In this document: one piece after another, positions 28,724 to 39,000 of the stretch
Layout of the letters: the number at the start of each line of letters is the position of its first letter
How positions within the stretch are numbered: position 1 is the first letter of the stretch
NCBI GenBank assembly: GCA_916700875.1
Contig: CAKAKS010000031.1
Location: 6,774,977-6,838,976 of the forward strand
DNA: 64,000 nucleotides
Direction: 5' to 3'
Source: Sebastes aleutianus
Taxonomy: Eukaryota; Chordata; Actinopteri; Perciformes; Sebastidae
Notes under the pieces: model-generated
The model's database searches: none
What the model was told of the DNA's origin: nothing
Seen by the model: only the letters and a program-made list of their open reading frames with translations
Translations under genes and position numbers: made by a program

Positions 28724-29854
28724 CTACCTTTTGCATGAGCATGAAAGCTTTTTCACCCCGTACAGGAATATGTAAGGGATGATGCAGGTGTAGGAGGCTG
28801 CGATATAGCTGGCCACCTCCACCAGCATCGACGAGGTGTGGATGGTGTTGGTGATGCGCAGAAGCAGATGAGTCAGCCAGCAGACCAGGAACACGCTGGC
28901 TACGGCCACCACGCTCTTGGCCGCCCTCACCTGAGTGCTTGAGCTCGTACTGGGCTTCGCCGGCATCTGGCTGGGCCTTGACAGACTTGGTGGAGCTCCA
29001 GCTCTGCTGTCTGGGTTTGTTTTGTTGAGGGGAGAGCTGCTACCTGACAGCGCTCCATTTGGAGCGGAAGAAGCAGGCACGCCCGTGTAAATGTTGGTTA
29101 GAGATGCAGAAGAAGGATCTTTTGAGGTTCCTGGACCAGAAACTGTGCTGACTGATCTGTCGTCGTTTCTCTTTTCAATACTTTCATCCTTAACCATCTC
29201 CTTGGTAGCGTCAGAGTTGTGACCCTGTACGCGTAGCCGGTGCTGGAGCAGAGTGATGACAATCTGGATGCTGGCGAATACAATCCCAGCAACGGGGAGA
29301 GCATTCGCCAGGGTTAAATAAAAGATTTCATAGGTTTGCTTAGCGATTGCATTGGGGAAGACGTCTATACAGTCTTCATGGCTGTCATTCCCGCTCTCCA
29401 CTGACACGAAGAAGAAGTGTGGGATGCTGAAGACCACCGCCACCATCCAGCTCCCCGCCAGCAGACAGCCAACCAAGCACAGGCTGTCCAGCTGCACCGG
29501 CCCACCGCCATGCTTCAGGGAGCCGACCAGCTTCTGGTGCCAGTAGGCGCTGATGAAGAAGGTCGTGTAGATGCTGCTGGTTTCAGAGAGGTCGGCGCAA
29601 AAATGAAACACGCCACAGAATGTTTCCCCCAGGAACCAACGTCCGGCGAAGTCTGCTATGGTGTCGGGCAGGTCCACCAGGTAGTTGGTGATGAGGTTGG
29701 AGATGGCCAGGTTGATGAAGAGGACCTCGTTGGTGCGGATGCCAGATTTGTGCCCGGGCAGGGAGCGTATAGCCAGCCAGTTGTTTCCCAGGATCCCTGC
29801 CAGAAACATGAACGCTCTGATGATGGATTCAATCAGCTCCTCTGCATCCAACAT
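28724..29854 (-). CDS. Intronless seven-transmembrane receptor, probable teleost class A olfactory (ORA/V1R-like) receptor
   Basis: A single uninterrupted frame of 376 residues with seven hydrophobic segments at about 11-33, 43-64, 79-107, 122-149, 176-204, 309-334 and 343-367. TM1 has GNNWLAIRS, TM2 LFINLAISNLITNYLVDLP and TM3 ends HQKLVGSLKH with no DRY motif, as in V1R-type receptors rather than rhodopsin-like odorant receptors. Cys80 and Cys162 could form the extracellular disulfide; N156-D-S158 in loop 2 is a potential glycosylation site. Loop 3 (about 205-308) is unusually long and Ser/Pro-rich. Receptors of this family act in chemosensory neurons. The start at 29852-29854 puts only about ten residues before TM1. 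I am sure of the GPCR call, fairly confident of the ORA family, and cannot assign a member (ora1-6). Confidence 0.75.
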   Translation of the reverse strand: MLDAEELIESIIRAFMFLAGILGNNWLAIRSLPGHKSGIRTNEVLFINLAISNLITNYLVDLPDTIADFAGRWFLGETFCGVFHFCADLSETSSIYTTFFISAYWHQKLVGSLKHGGGPVQLDSLCLVGCLLAGSWMVAVVFSIPHFFFVSVESGNDSHEDCIDVFPNAIAKQTYEIFYLTLANALPVAGIVFASIQIVITLLQHRLRVQGHNSDATKEMVKDESIEKRNDDRSVSTVSGPGTSKDPSSASLTNIYTGVPASSAPNGALSGSSSPLNKTNPDSRAGAPPSLSRPSQMPAKPSTSSSTQVRAAKSVVAVASVFLVCWLTHLLLRITNTIHTSSMLVEVASYIAASYTCIIPYIFLYGVKKLSCSCKR

Positions 29855-30659
29855 TTCACAAGATCAGGTGACACTTGATCTTCACATACAGTCAACTGGG
29901 CTCACAAGCTTGTGATGTGGGATGCTTTGATCTTTGGACATTTATAGAGAAGTGTTAGAAGCCGGATCCAATCACACTGTAGAGTTTAAACATCTCACCG
30001 TTTTCTTTTTCCCCTCACAGAGCCGTCATCATGTAGTCCCACTGAGATGGAGGTGTATCTTCCTCATAACAGGCCCTCCCAAGGAGCTTCCCCTGACTAA
30101 AAATAGATTATAGAGTATTATCTGACTGAGCAACTGTGGAAGTCCCTGAAGAGCCACCAGTTAAAGCTCTGAGTCCTCTGATAAATTGCCAAGTATTAAT
30201 AAAAACATACAGACTCAATGGTATCTAATCTGTAGGATATCTCAAAGGAGAACACCACCCATTTTATCATTTCACCATTGTTATTCCTGCACTATAGTGC
30301 AGTTCAGTTCATGCTGCTTTGCGGAATTTGACAAAACAGACTCTGAGTGGACTTCCTGCATGCAGATGGGATCTTAATTTCATCTCAACTCTTTTTTTTG
30401 TGTGTGAAAAATTAACTTCTCGTCTTACAGCTGCACAAAGTGAGCGCCTCATTATTTCTCCTTGCAGCAGCACTTGATTTTACACCCCGGTAGCGAGACT
30501 AATTTGTGATTTTCTCTCCGATTTAATCTTTAGAAATGAACAAACACTGACTGAACTGTACCAATCTGTTTGTATGTAATGTTGAGGCATCCCCCCCTTT
30601 TATGTTTAAGAAGTTTCTGTCTAATGCCAGCACAACTTTTGGTACCACTTTCTTTTTCT

Positions 30660-31011
30660 TTAAAGGAACAGTGTGTAGGATTTAGCGGGATCTGTTGGCA
30701 GAAATGGAATATAGTATTCATAACTATGTTTTCATTATTGTGTAATCACCTGAAACTAAGAATTGTTGTGTTTTCGTTAGCTCAGAATGAGCCCTTCATA
30801 TCTACATAGGGAGCGGGTCCTCTTCACTGATTCCGCCATGTTTCTACAGTAGCCCGGAACGGACAAACCAAACAGTGGTTCTAGAGAGAGCCTTTCACGT
30901 CTTACATTACCTGAAGGCCACCGTAGTTCTCTGACCAGAGGGGTGTTCAGTTGGTTGCAATTTGCAACCTTACCACTAGATGCCACTAAATCCTACACAC
31001 TGCTCCTTTAA
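30660..31011. mobile_element. TTAA-type short element, copy 1
   Basis: Ends are long inverted repeats: TTTAAAGGAACAGTGTGTAG at the left and CTACACACTGCTCCTTTAA at the right. It matches 43913-44461 in reverse orientation, sharing for example TAACTATGTTTTCATTA and GAGCGGGTCCTCTTCA. The TTAA at both ends suggests piggyBac-type target choice. No coding capacity. Confidence 0.75.
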
Positions 31012-31109
31012 TGAAAGGTAATACAGTAGCATCTAAGGTCATTAATAATGGTTAATAAGCAATTTACCAATGCTTTATAAATGTTGGTAATCCATCAATA
31101 AATGTTCAT

Positions 31110-31390
31110 TGATCTCACGCAGCTGTCGGCCACCAATCGGAAAATCGGCGGTTCGATCCCCGGCTCCTCCAGTCCACATATCGAAGTATCAAGTTACTTG
31201 GGCAAGATACTAATCCCAAATTGCTCCTGAAGGCTGTGCCATCCTGTGTAAATGAGTATTTAGATTAGATCCTGATGGGCAGGTTGGCACCTTACAGCCT
31301 CTGCCATCAGTGTGCGAATGGGTGAATGCTGACATCTAGTGTAAAGCGCTTTGAGTGGTCGGAAGACTAGAAAAGTGCTAATTACGATTT
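31110..31390 (+). repeat. tRNA-derived SINE
   Basis: A pol III B box, GGTTCGATCCC, at 31149-31159 is followed by a SINE/LINE-type body. The tail includes GTAAAGCGCTTTGAGTGGTC and CTAGAAAAGTGCTA, the conserved end of many fish SINEs. The cloverleaf is not intact, so this is not a functional tRNA gene. Confidence 0.7.
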
Positions 31391-31580
31391 AATTTCTCAA
31401 AAGCCACCTAGTAAGTTGTTAATAGATAGATTTTGCACTGCAAACTTCTTCCAGAAGTTAAGTGGTTCATTGGTCTTTCCAATGAATTATAATAATTTTG
31501 ATAATTTAATTAATAATGTAATTAGAATACTATATATATATATGTATATATGAATATATATATATATATATGTATATATA

Positions 31581-32103
31581 CACTCACCGGCCACTTTATT
31601 AGGTACACCTTGCTAGTACCGGGTGGTCTTCTGCTGCTGTAGCCCATCTGCTTCAAAGTTTGACGTGTTGTGAGTTCAGAGATGGTATTCTGCATACCTT
31701 GGTTGTAACGAGTGGTTATTTGAGTTACTGTTGCCTTTCTATCATCTCGAACCACTCTGCCCATTCTCCTCTGACCTCTGACATCAACAAGGCATTTCTG
31801 TCCACACAACTCTTTTTCGGACCATTCTCTGTAAACCCTAGAGATGGTTGTGCGTGAAAATCCCAGTAGATCAGCAGTTTTTGAAATACTCAGACCAGCC
31901 CGTCTGGCACCAACAACCATGCCACGTTCAAAGTCACTGAAATCCCCTTTCTTCCCCATTCTGATGCTCGGTTTGAACTTCAGCAAGTCGTCTTCACCAC
32001 GTCTAGATGCCTAAATGCATTGAGTTGCTGACATGTGATTGGCTGATTAGCTATTTGTGTTAACAAGCAATTAAACAGGTGTGCCTAATAAAGTGGCCAG
32101 TGA

Positions 32104-32106
<3 letters not shown>
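31581..32106 (-). mobile_element. Tc1/mariner-like deletion derivative with transposase N-terminus
   Basis: 30-base terminal inverted repeats (CACTCACCGGCCACTTTATT at the left, its near-complement at the right; two mismatches) flanked by TA on both sides. On the minus strand, a frame starting at 31986 encodes a helix-turn-helix segment (FSRTTISRVYREW) typical of the Tc1 transposase DNA-binding domain. The catalytic DDE part is missing: the element is 526 bases, about a third of a full Tc1. Confidence 0.85.
31663..31986 (-). pseudogene. Tc1-like transposase fragment (DNA-binding domain only)
   Basis: About 105 residues, with MGKKGDFSDFERGMVVGARR, then SISKTADLLGFSRTTISRVY, then a second helix-rich segment ending near TRQTLKQMGYSSRRP. 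This corresponds to the paired HTH N-terminal domain. The frame then runs into terminal-repeat and TA sequence, so no catalytic domain follows. It cannot encode an active transposase; a source copy elsewhere would be needed to mobilise it. Confidence 0.8.
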
Positions 32107-32135
<29 letters not shown>

Positions 32136-32140
<5 letters not shown>

Positions 32141-32283
32141 TAAATATATATATACATAGTTGTATATATATATACAACTTACTAGGTTATTTATATACAT
32201 ATATATGCATATATATGTATATATATAAATAACCTAGTAAGTTGTATATATATACATCTATGTATATATATATATTTAGATGT
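32136..32283. repeat. ~148-bp AT-rich palindrome
   Basis: Sequence from ACATCTAAATATATATA at the left is mirrored by TATATATTTAGATGT at the right. Inner non-TA blocks also pair: CAACTTACTAGGTTATTTAT on the left with ATAAATAACCTAGTAAGTTG on the right. The symmetry centre is near 32210. It directly adjoins the (TA)n that flanks the Tc1 relic. Confidence 0.9.
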
Positions 32284-33053
32284 ATATATGCTTATATATA
32301 TATAAATAATAATAATAATTACTATTATTATTAATAGTATTGTCATTACAATAATAATAATATAATTAATACATTAATTATTAATAATAAAAAGTCATGC
32401 TAAAAGAGAATAAACACCAGCCAATCCAACATTTGGTCAAATTAATATCTTGTAATATCACCCATTAACCACTAATAAAGCCATTAGTTACAACTGGATA
32501 AAGGAAGGTCGGTCCTTATATTTAATATACATTTTTGGAGACTTTGGATGAAAATATCAGTTTATAAATTATGTGGTCGGATACTCTAACAAACAGATCA
32601 GATTATTTTTTTGCAAATTATTAATAATTTCTTGCTAACATGGACAACAATGGACATGTCTGATCATTTTAATGCTTTAAACAGAGCACTAAGCCGTCAG
32701 TCATGCCCCAGTGGGAGTCCCGTTGTAGTGTAGTAGAGCTCCACGTGATGGATGAGTCAAAGCTCCACCTTTAGGATGAACCAGAGGCGGCATCTGAGAG
32801 CTGCTGTCTGCTGGGACGGACAGACACACAGGACGGGATGCGGGACTGAGCGGTGCCGCTGCGGGCTTTTAGCTTTCACGGTTTGTTTCTTTCTTTTTTC
32901 CTCCTTTTTGACTATGATTTTCGTTTCCCGGCGCTCTGAGGTTGATGCAGGGCTCAGTCCGATAGAAAAGACACCCAAACAAACAGGTCCTCCTCATCGT
33001 AGCAGCCTCCGGTGTGTTTGCTGTCGCTTTCTGATGAGTGCGGAGAGGACAGG

Positions 33054-36000
33054 ATGCCCGCCAGCGGCGCCGACTCACTGAAGCCCAGCGCCTTCATCCC
33101 GGTGTGCACGGCCGCCTGCCTCCTGGTCGGATCGACCTCCCTCTTCTTCGTCTTCACGTAAGTGCCACCCTACAAAATGAAAAAAGTTGGTGACATGCAC
33201 TGTTGGTTTGCTCCACAGAAAAATTCACCCATCCATCCAGACATCCATCATTCATCCACCATGCATCAGGTAGGCCTATTCTATCAGTCAAATGTGTATT
33301 TTTGCAAGAGTTGCATTATGAGTATAAAATGTAAAACATTCTCTTAATTGTCATTAAGATGAATATTGTACAATATTACTCCCATTTTTTTATTTTTAGT
33401 TTATTTTCTAAAAAGCTGCTTAAACCAGTATTCAAATGCAAAAAGAAGCCCCATTTCTTCTTCTTCTCCTTCTGACTTCACCCCCTGCCAGTTGTGGCTA
33501 ACATCTGGCCTGGTTGGCTCTCAGTGTGGGCTAGAGCCTGGGTGCCTGCCCAGTGCACCCTGAGGACTCAGAGTAAGCACAGTTTAGGGGATAAGCCACC
33601 CGCAATCAACATGTATCAAAGTGTCATTATGACCCACATGTGTCATAAATTTAGCCGGAGGAAGTGGAATACACACTCAACATGAGACAACCTGGTTTGA
33701 AATTGAAGTTTGTAATGCAACATTTGGTGAAAGTGTGGAAATGGTTAAATTTAGCCTCCTTGTTTTGACCTATTTGCGAGGAACTAGTGGGAGGCTGGAA
33801 AGACTGCACTCAAAGCCAACGCTGGCATGCAGAGAAAAATGAAATATAATATCCCATAATACCCTGGAATCCAATTTAAAAGAGGACTATACGTTAGTCA
33901 GATTTATATTTCAAAGGTTTTACTTATGTACATTAAGAACCAAAAAGAAGCAGGCCAGCGTCCGATATTAAAGTACCCTACTTTCAATATGAAACCCCTC
34001 TGATATCCACTGTTGACTTAAGGCTCCCACCTCATCAGCTCTATGCCACTCAGCTGACCCTTGACCCCCGTAGCCATATCTGTCCTAGTTTCTCCCGTAT
34101 TCTCCAGCAGTGCACTGTTTCCACTGGAATCTGACACCAGATTGGGAGTATGGGATTAGGATCCTCTTGCCAATGCCATGTGATCCCCCCATCTGGGAAA
34201 AATGGAGTCTGGGATCTTTATATTTACTATCAGCAGATATTTACTGTACCTTCTTTAGAGTGACTTTCACTGTGAAATACACATTGGTTCAGTAGTTTTT
34301 AACACGCCGCTCCATCATGCTTACCTTATCTCCCTTTCCCTTTCTTTAATGATATAAAAAAGATGAAATAGGAGCCCTTGTTTGATGGAGATTAGGGTTG
34401 AATCTAACGACTATTTTCATTGTCGATTAATCTGTTGATTTTTTCTCATTGTTTTGTCCATAAAATGGTGAAAAATATTGATCAAAGCCCAAGATGACGT
34501 CCTCAAATGTCTTGTTTTGTCCACAACTCAAAGATATTCAGTTTACTGTCAGAGAGGAGTAAAGACACCAGGAAATATTCACATTCAAGAAGCTGAAATC
34601 AGAGAATTTTGACTTTAAAAAAAAAAAAAATACTCAAACCGATTAATCGATGATTAAAATAGTTGGCGATTAAATTAATAGCTGACAACTAATTAATTAA
34701 TTGTTGAAGTGCTATTGGAGATCCAGTGAAATTGTGTTTAGTCTTTGGTTTATATGATTATATCATGTGAGAATATAGTATATCCAACACTTTTCTCTAC
34801 TTTGGGGTTGTCTGTAGAGAGGTGGTTGTAGGTGATGTATTGACCTACATCATTATATTGTAGTTTAATTATAGAAATGACTCTCAAACACTCAAATTCA
34901 CAGCTGTCTACTTGATGAAGTCATGAGACGTTTGGGTTATAGAGACAGGCCAGAAAAGGTAGAGAAACCTCGATGACCCCCATCTATTCTCTGTGAGAGT
35001 AAAAAAAAATCAATGACCCGCTGACGTGATAGATTGAGAAGAGACTGCTTAATAGGGACTGCATTGCTAAACCAGCGAAACCAGGACACTGCAAATGATT
35101 GAGTGAACAAGTGATGAATCTGCTGCTTCTTATGGGACAGGGGGTTGCATTTTAGCTGAAATGACCTTCTAACCTAAAAATCTTTTTAATTAACAGCCGA
35201 GTAGAATACAGCTCATGAGTCTCTGCACACCCTGACTACTGTATCGACCTTTAAGGAAATAAAACCTCATTGTCTGACTGACCAGTGACCAGCTTCTTTT
35301 GCCCTTATTATCTGGAAGTACGCACAGTAGACTTTAAGGCCATTCATATCAGCACACGACTGAAAATTGGCAGAAACGAAAAGTGTGTCGACTGCCAGCT
35401 AATATCGCAGTTTGACCAATAACTTCCTGTGTGTCTGCCAAGTCAGCAGCTGCAGCTGGAGCGACTCCCTTCCTCCAAAAGCAGAGATGGACAGGTGCCA
35501 TGCTCTGTTCAGCCCCGCCTCATGGTAACACTGAGTCAAAGGGACGCCGCTTGTCATCTGCCATATCATCACCTTGGACTTTACCCTGATTACTGTGAAT
35601 CATGGGGACACACGTGTGAATGTCATCCAGTCAGACCTTGTGTCCTTTTTGTTTTGTCTCTTTTTATATTGATGAACGCCCAAATTTAATCCTAAACCCC
35701 GCAGTCATATAGTCCTTTCTAGTAATGCAAGCTTCCATTTCTGTTTTCACTGCTGGTTTGGTAGAGTTAGAAAACAGCCTTTAAAATTGTGGAGGCTCTT
35801 TTGTTTCCCTTCGCCTGATAAAATTCATCAGTTACTGGTTTCCTGCTTTTGTTCCTCTGACCGTGAACCTTTGTTTGGGTTAGTGCTTAAGGTTTTGTGC
35901 ATTGTTAAACGCAGCCTGGTCGCCTACGCCCAACAAAGACCGCAGACATCAGAAAGACCAAGAAACATGTCCCTTGTTAATAAAGTTATGTTTCGGAATT

Positions 36001-39000
36001 CTTGCTTATCTGTTGAGTAAACTCTTCAGAATACTGACATATTATTGAAACTAGAAAAGGTAACATTTTCTGACGAGAAGTGTGAAAATTGCAGGTGCAA
36101 ACACTGTAGACAGTGTAGAATGTTATTCTTTGGGAAATATTGTACGGGAGTTGTAGTTTAAGTGGGAACACTAAAAGCGAGACTAACTTTTGCTGAACAG
36201 ATGGTAATTACAAAGTGCTAAATGCTGCTTAGTGTATACACAGATTAGAGGTGCTCTGTACGATATCCAGAGCATTAATATAGCAGCAAACAACTATTTG
36301 CTATGTAAAGATGAGTAATGTCTACCTGAGCAGAGAATGAAGTCACTCTCCTTCTGTGTGTGTTGTAATACCAGCTTCTCTGTGCTTTGTTGACATCGCC
36401 TGGCTGGCCGCGCATGCCTCTTAGTGAATGTTAGTGCATGTGAGCCTGCCCCACTGGCTGGCTCTTAGCCGCCGCTCTGCACTGCTCTGCACTGCTCTGC
36501 ACTGCTCTGATATGGCGGTTACAGCTGATAACGCCATCCCGACCGATGGCGCCATTGCAGAAGTGTAGCACCCACCTTTCGGTTCCCCCTCAGGTTAACA
36601 CTGTTATCTCTGTCAGCACTGTTGCTGTTGTTTTCCATGTTGGCGCTGTTAGCACCGTTAGCTACAAGCCGCTGGTTCAGCCGTCGCCATGTTGAGAGCA
36701 GGCGGCAACCTCTGGTTCTGAAAAGTGAAGCCAATGCGGAAGTGCCTTAAACTTGCATTCTTTCTAACAGCCAGCGACTCCTCTGGTTGCAAAAAGAAGT
36801 CTGATTGTATAGAAGTCTACGAGAAAATTTGCCTACTTCTCACTTGATTTATTACCTCAGTAAACATTGTGAACATGAGTTTATGGTCTCAGTCGCTAGT
36901 TTCAAGTCTTCTTCAATACAGCATGATGTTCATTTAGTAAATTATGGTTCCATTTACAGTAAAATAGACCATAACGCAGGGTGTGGCTACCTTGTGATTG
37001 ACCGGTTGCTTGTCCGTCTGGGAATTGTCCGTGTTTTCGTCTTACAACTTTAACCCTTTCCCAGTGTGTTTTCAGTTCATGAAAGTTAATTTTAATCTTT
37101 TTGGTCAGCTAAAAATTTCTATTCAGCGTTTGGTTGTACTTAGCTCTACCCCCTTAGGTTACTTCTGGTTGCAAAAAAACAAGATGGCGACGGCCAAAAT
37201 GCCAAACTCAAGGCTTCCAAACGGCAGTCCACAAACAAATGGTTGACGTTACGGTGACTACGTCCACTTCTTATATACAGTCTATGGTTGAGAGCCGTGC
37301 AATGGCAATAAAAATGCTCCCAATCTTGCATTTAGCACCTTTTAACAGTTGCACAAATAGAGAGAGGCATCAAGTCAGTGAACTGACTCAGTAATGCTAG
37401 TTACACTTTATTATCTGTCTAAAGTTGGCTAACATTTACTAACCGGTCATACTAGACTACAGTAGGTAAGGCTGCGGCAGCAAAACCCCTGCGTGCATTG
37501 AATTGAGATTCATGCATTTTATTAACAGATGCTGTATATTCCTGCTCATTCTCTGTCCTGATTTAAAGCTTAAATTGCTTTACTTGATTGCAACAAATGC
37601 AAACGTCCAAAAGATCAAGTTTTACTCAACCACAATCATAAATTTCCTCCATCTTTACTGGATAGTGCAGGGATAATGAAATGTGGATGACACAAGTCAC
37701 GGATCACGTGAGAAAGGTTGAACCCAACGACACAGAGTGCACGCTATGAGGAGATTTATAGTACAGTCTGTGGGAATTTATTCACCACCGATGCTTCCTG
37801 TACTGATGTGGTGTCTAGAAATCTGACAGATCACATGGCGGTGATGTCATTTATGTAAACCGTGACAGTATTTCACAAAAGGAGCCCTGGCTACCAGCAG
37901 TATAGTGAACTCGCCGCTTGACCAACTGTGCGGCGGCGTCTGCTGTGCCACTGACCCAGTGCGGGGATGAGGGCAGCGTGCAGATTGCAGGAGCAGCTTA
38001 CTGTTGTGTGTGTGATTTAATACAGCTCTGCCCGGGCTGTTTCATTAGGTGGGGCTTGTCTTTCCCGCGCCGCAGTGTAATGAACTGTCCCTCCCTGCGG
38101 TCCAGATGGCCTCAGACCGATCATGGAGGCTGGCCGTCCACACAGAGAGGCGTCCACGCTGTAATCTGGTCCACAAGAAATCAGTCAGTGTTTCATCTGC
38201 AGCGCTGTCGTTGATTTGGAGCAGGCTGTATTTGTCATATTACAGTTGTCCTCAGTCGCTTTGGTACATTTCTCAGATCAGAATTGAAATTCTCCACATC
38301 ATCTAATCCTCTTGTGCACATCATAAAAGCAATTTCTCATTATTGTTTTTTTTTAACAAATTGCAAATGTTTTGGCACATTCATGCAAATGATTATGAAC
38401 ATGTATTATACTGGTTCTCAGTTGAATAAACATCTAGGCATTAGCTCATTGCATAATGGTTGAACCAGTTGTCATAATACATCAAGCATATTTTATATAC
38501 ATTTCTATTAGACCTTTTTGTAGGGCTGACCCGAATGCTTCAAAACTTCGACCATTGCCATGGTAATCGATCTCCAAATCGGCATTTGAATGCTTAGATT
38601 TTTTGTTGTTGTTTGCTGCCTGCCTGCCTTCACTCACACACCGCGTGCGTTCTCGCTGTCTCGCTCCACCTCTACACGTGCATGCGCGCTCAGTACACAC
38701 TGCAGAAGAGTTAGTAGCTCTGAGAATATCTAGTGAATGTATAACTGCTGCAGCTCCTCCAGACCAACAGAGGTTTCCCGTGTCTTGTGAAGTGACGGGG
38801 CCCCACAGCGAGAAACGTTATCATCTCCGACCGGGTGCCTGTGTCTCCCTGCGGGCGCAGTCGGGAGATGATAACGTTTCTCTTCCTGCTTCAGCCCCGG
38901 CATCGACCCGCTTTTCCTGCTTTTCCCCGGGGGCTGAAGCAGGAAAAGCCAACACTAGGATCAGCATTGATTCATGGAGAGACCTTCGTCTGGTCAGCTA

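Larger units (their letters stand above)
29855..33053. other. Intergenic, repeat-rich
   Basis: No supportable gene. It carries a TTAA-type element (30660-31011), a tRNA-derived SINE (about 31110-31390), a Tc1 relic (31581-32106) and a long AT palindrome (32136-32283). From about 32700 the sequence becomes GC-richer and probably includes the zdhhc8 promoter and 5' UTR. Confidence 0.5.

Noticed and set aside
29352..29915. Plus-strand frames opposite the receptor gene
   Set aside because: They are antisense shadows; the minus-strand frame has seven hydrophobic segments and a family-like sequence.
31130..31175. tRNA gene
   Set aside because: Only a B box is convincing; acceptor and anticodon stems do not form, and the body continues into a SINE tail.
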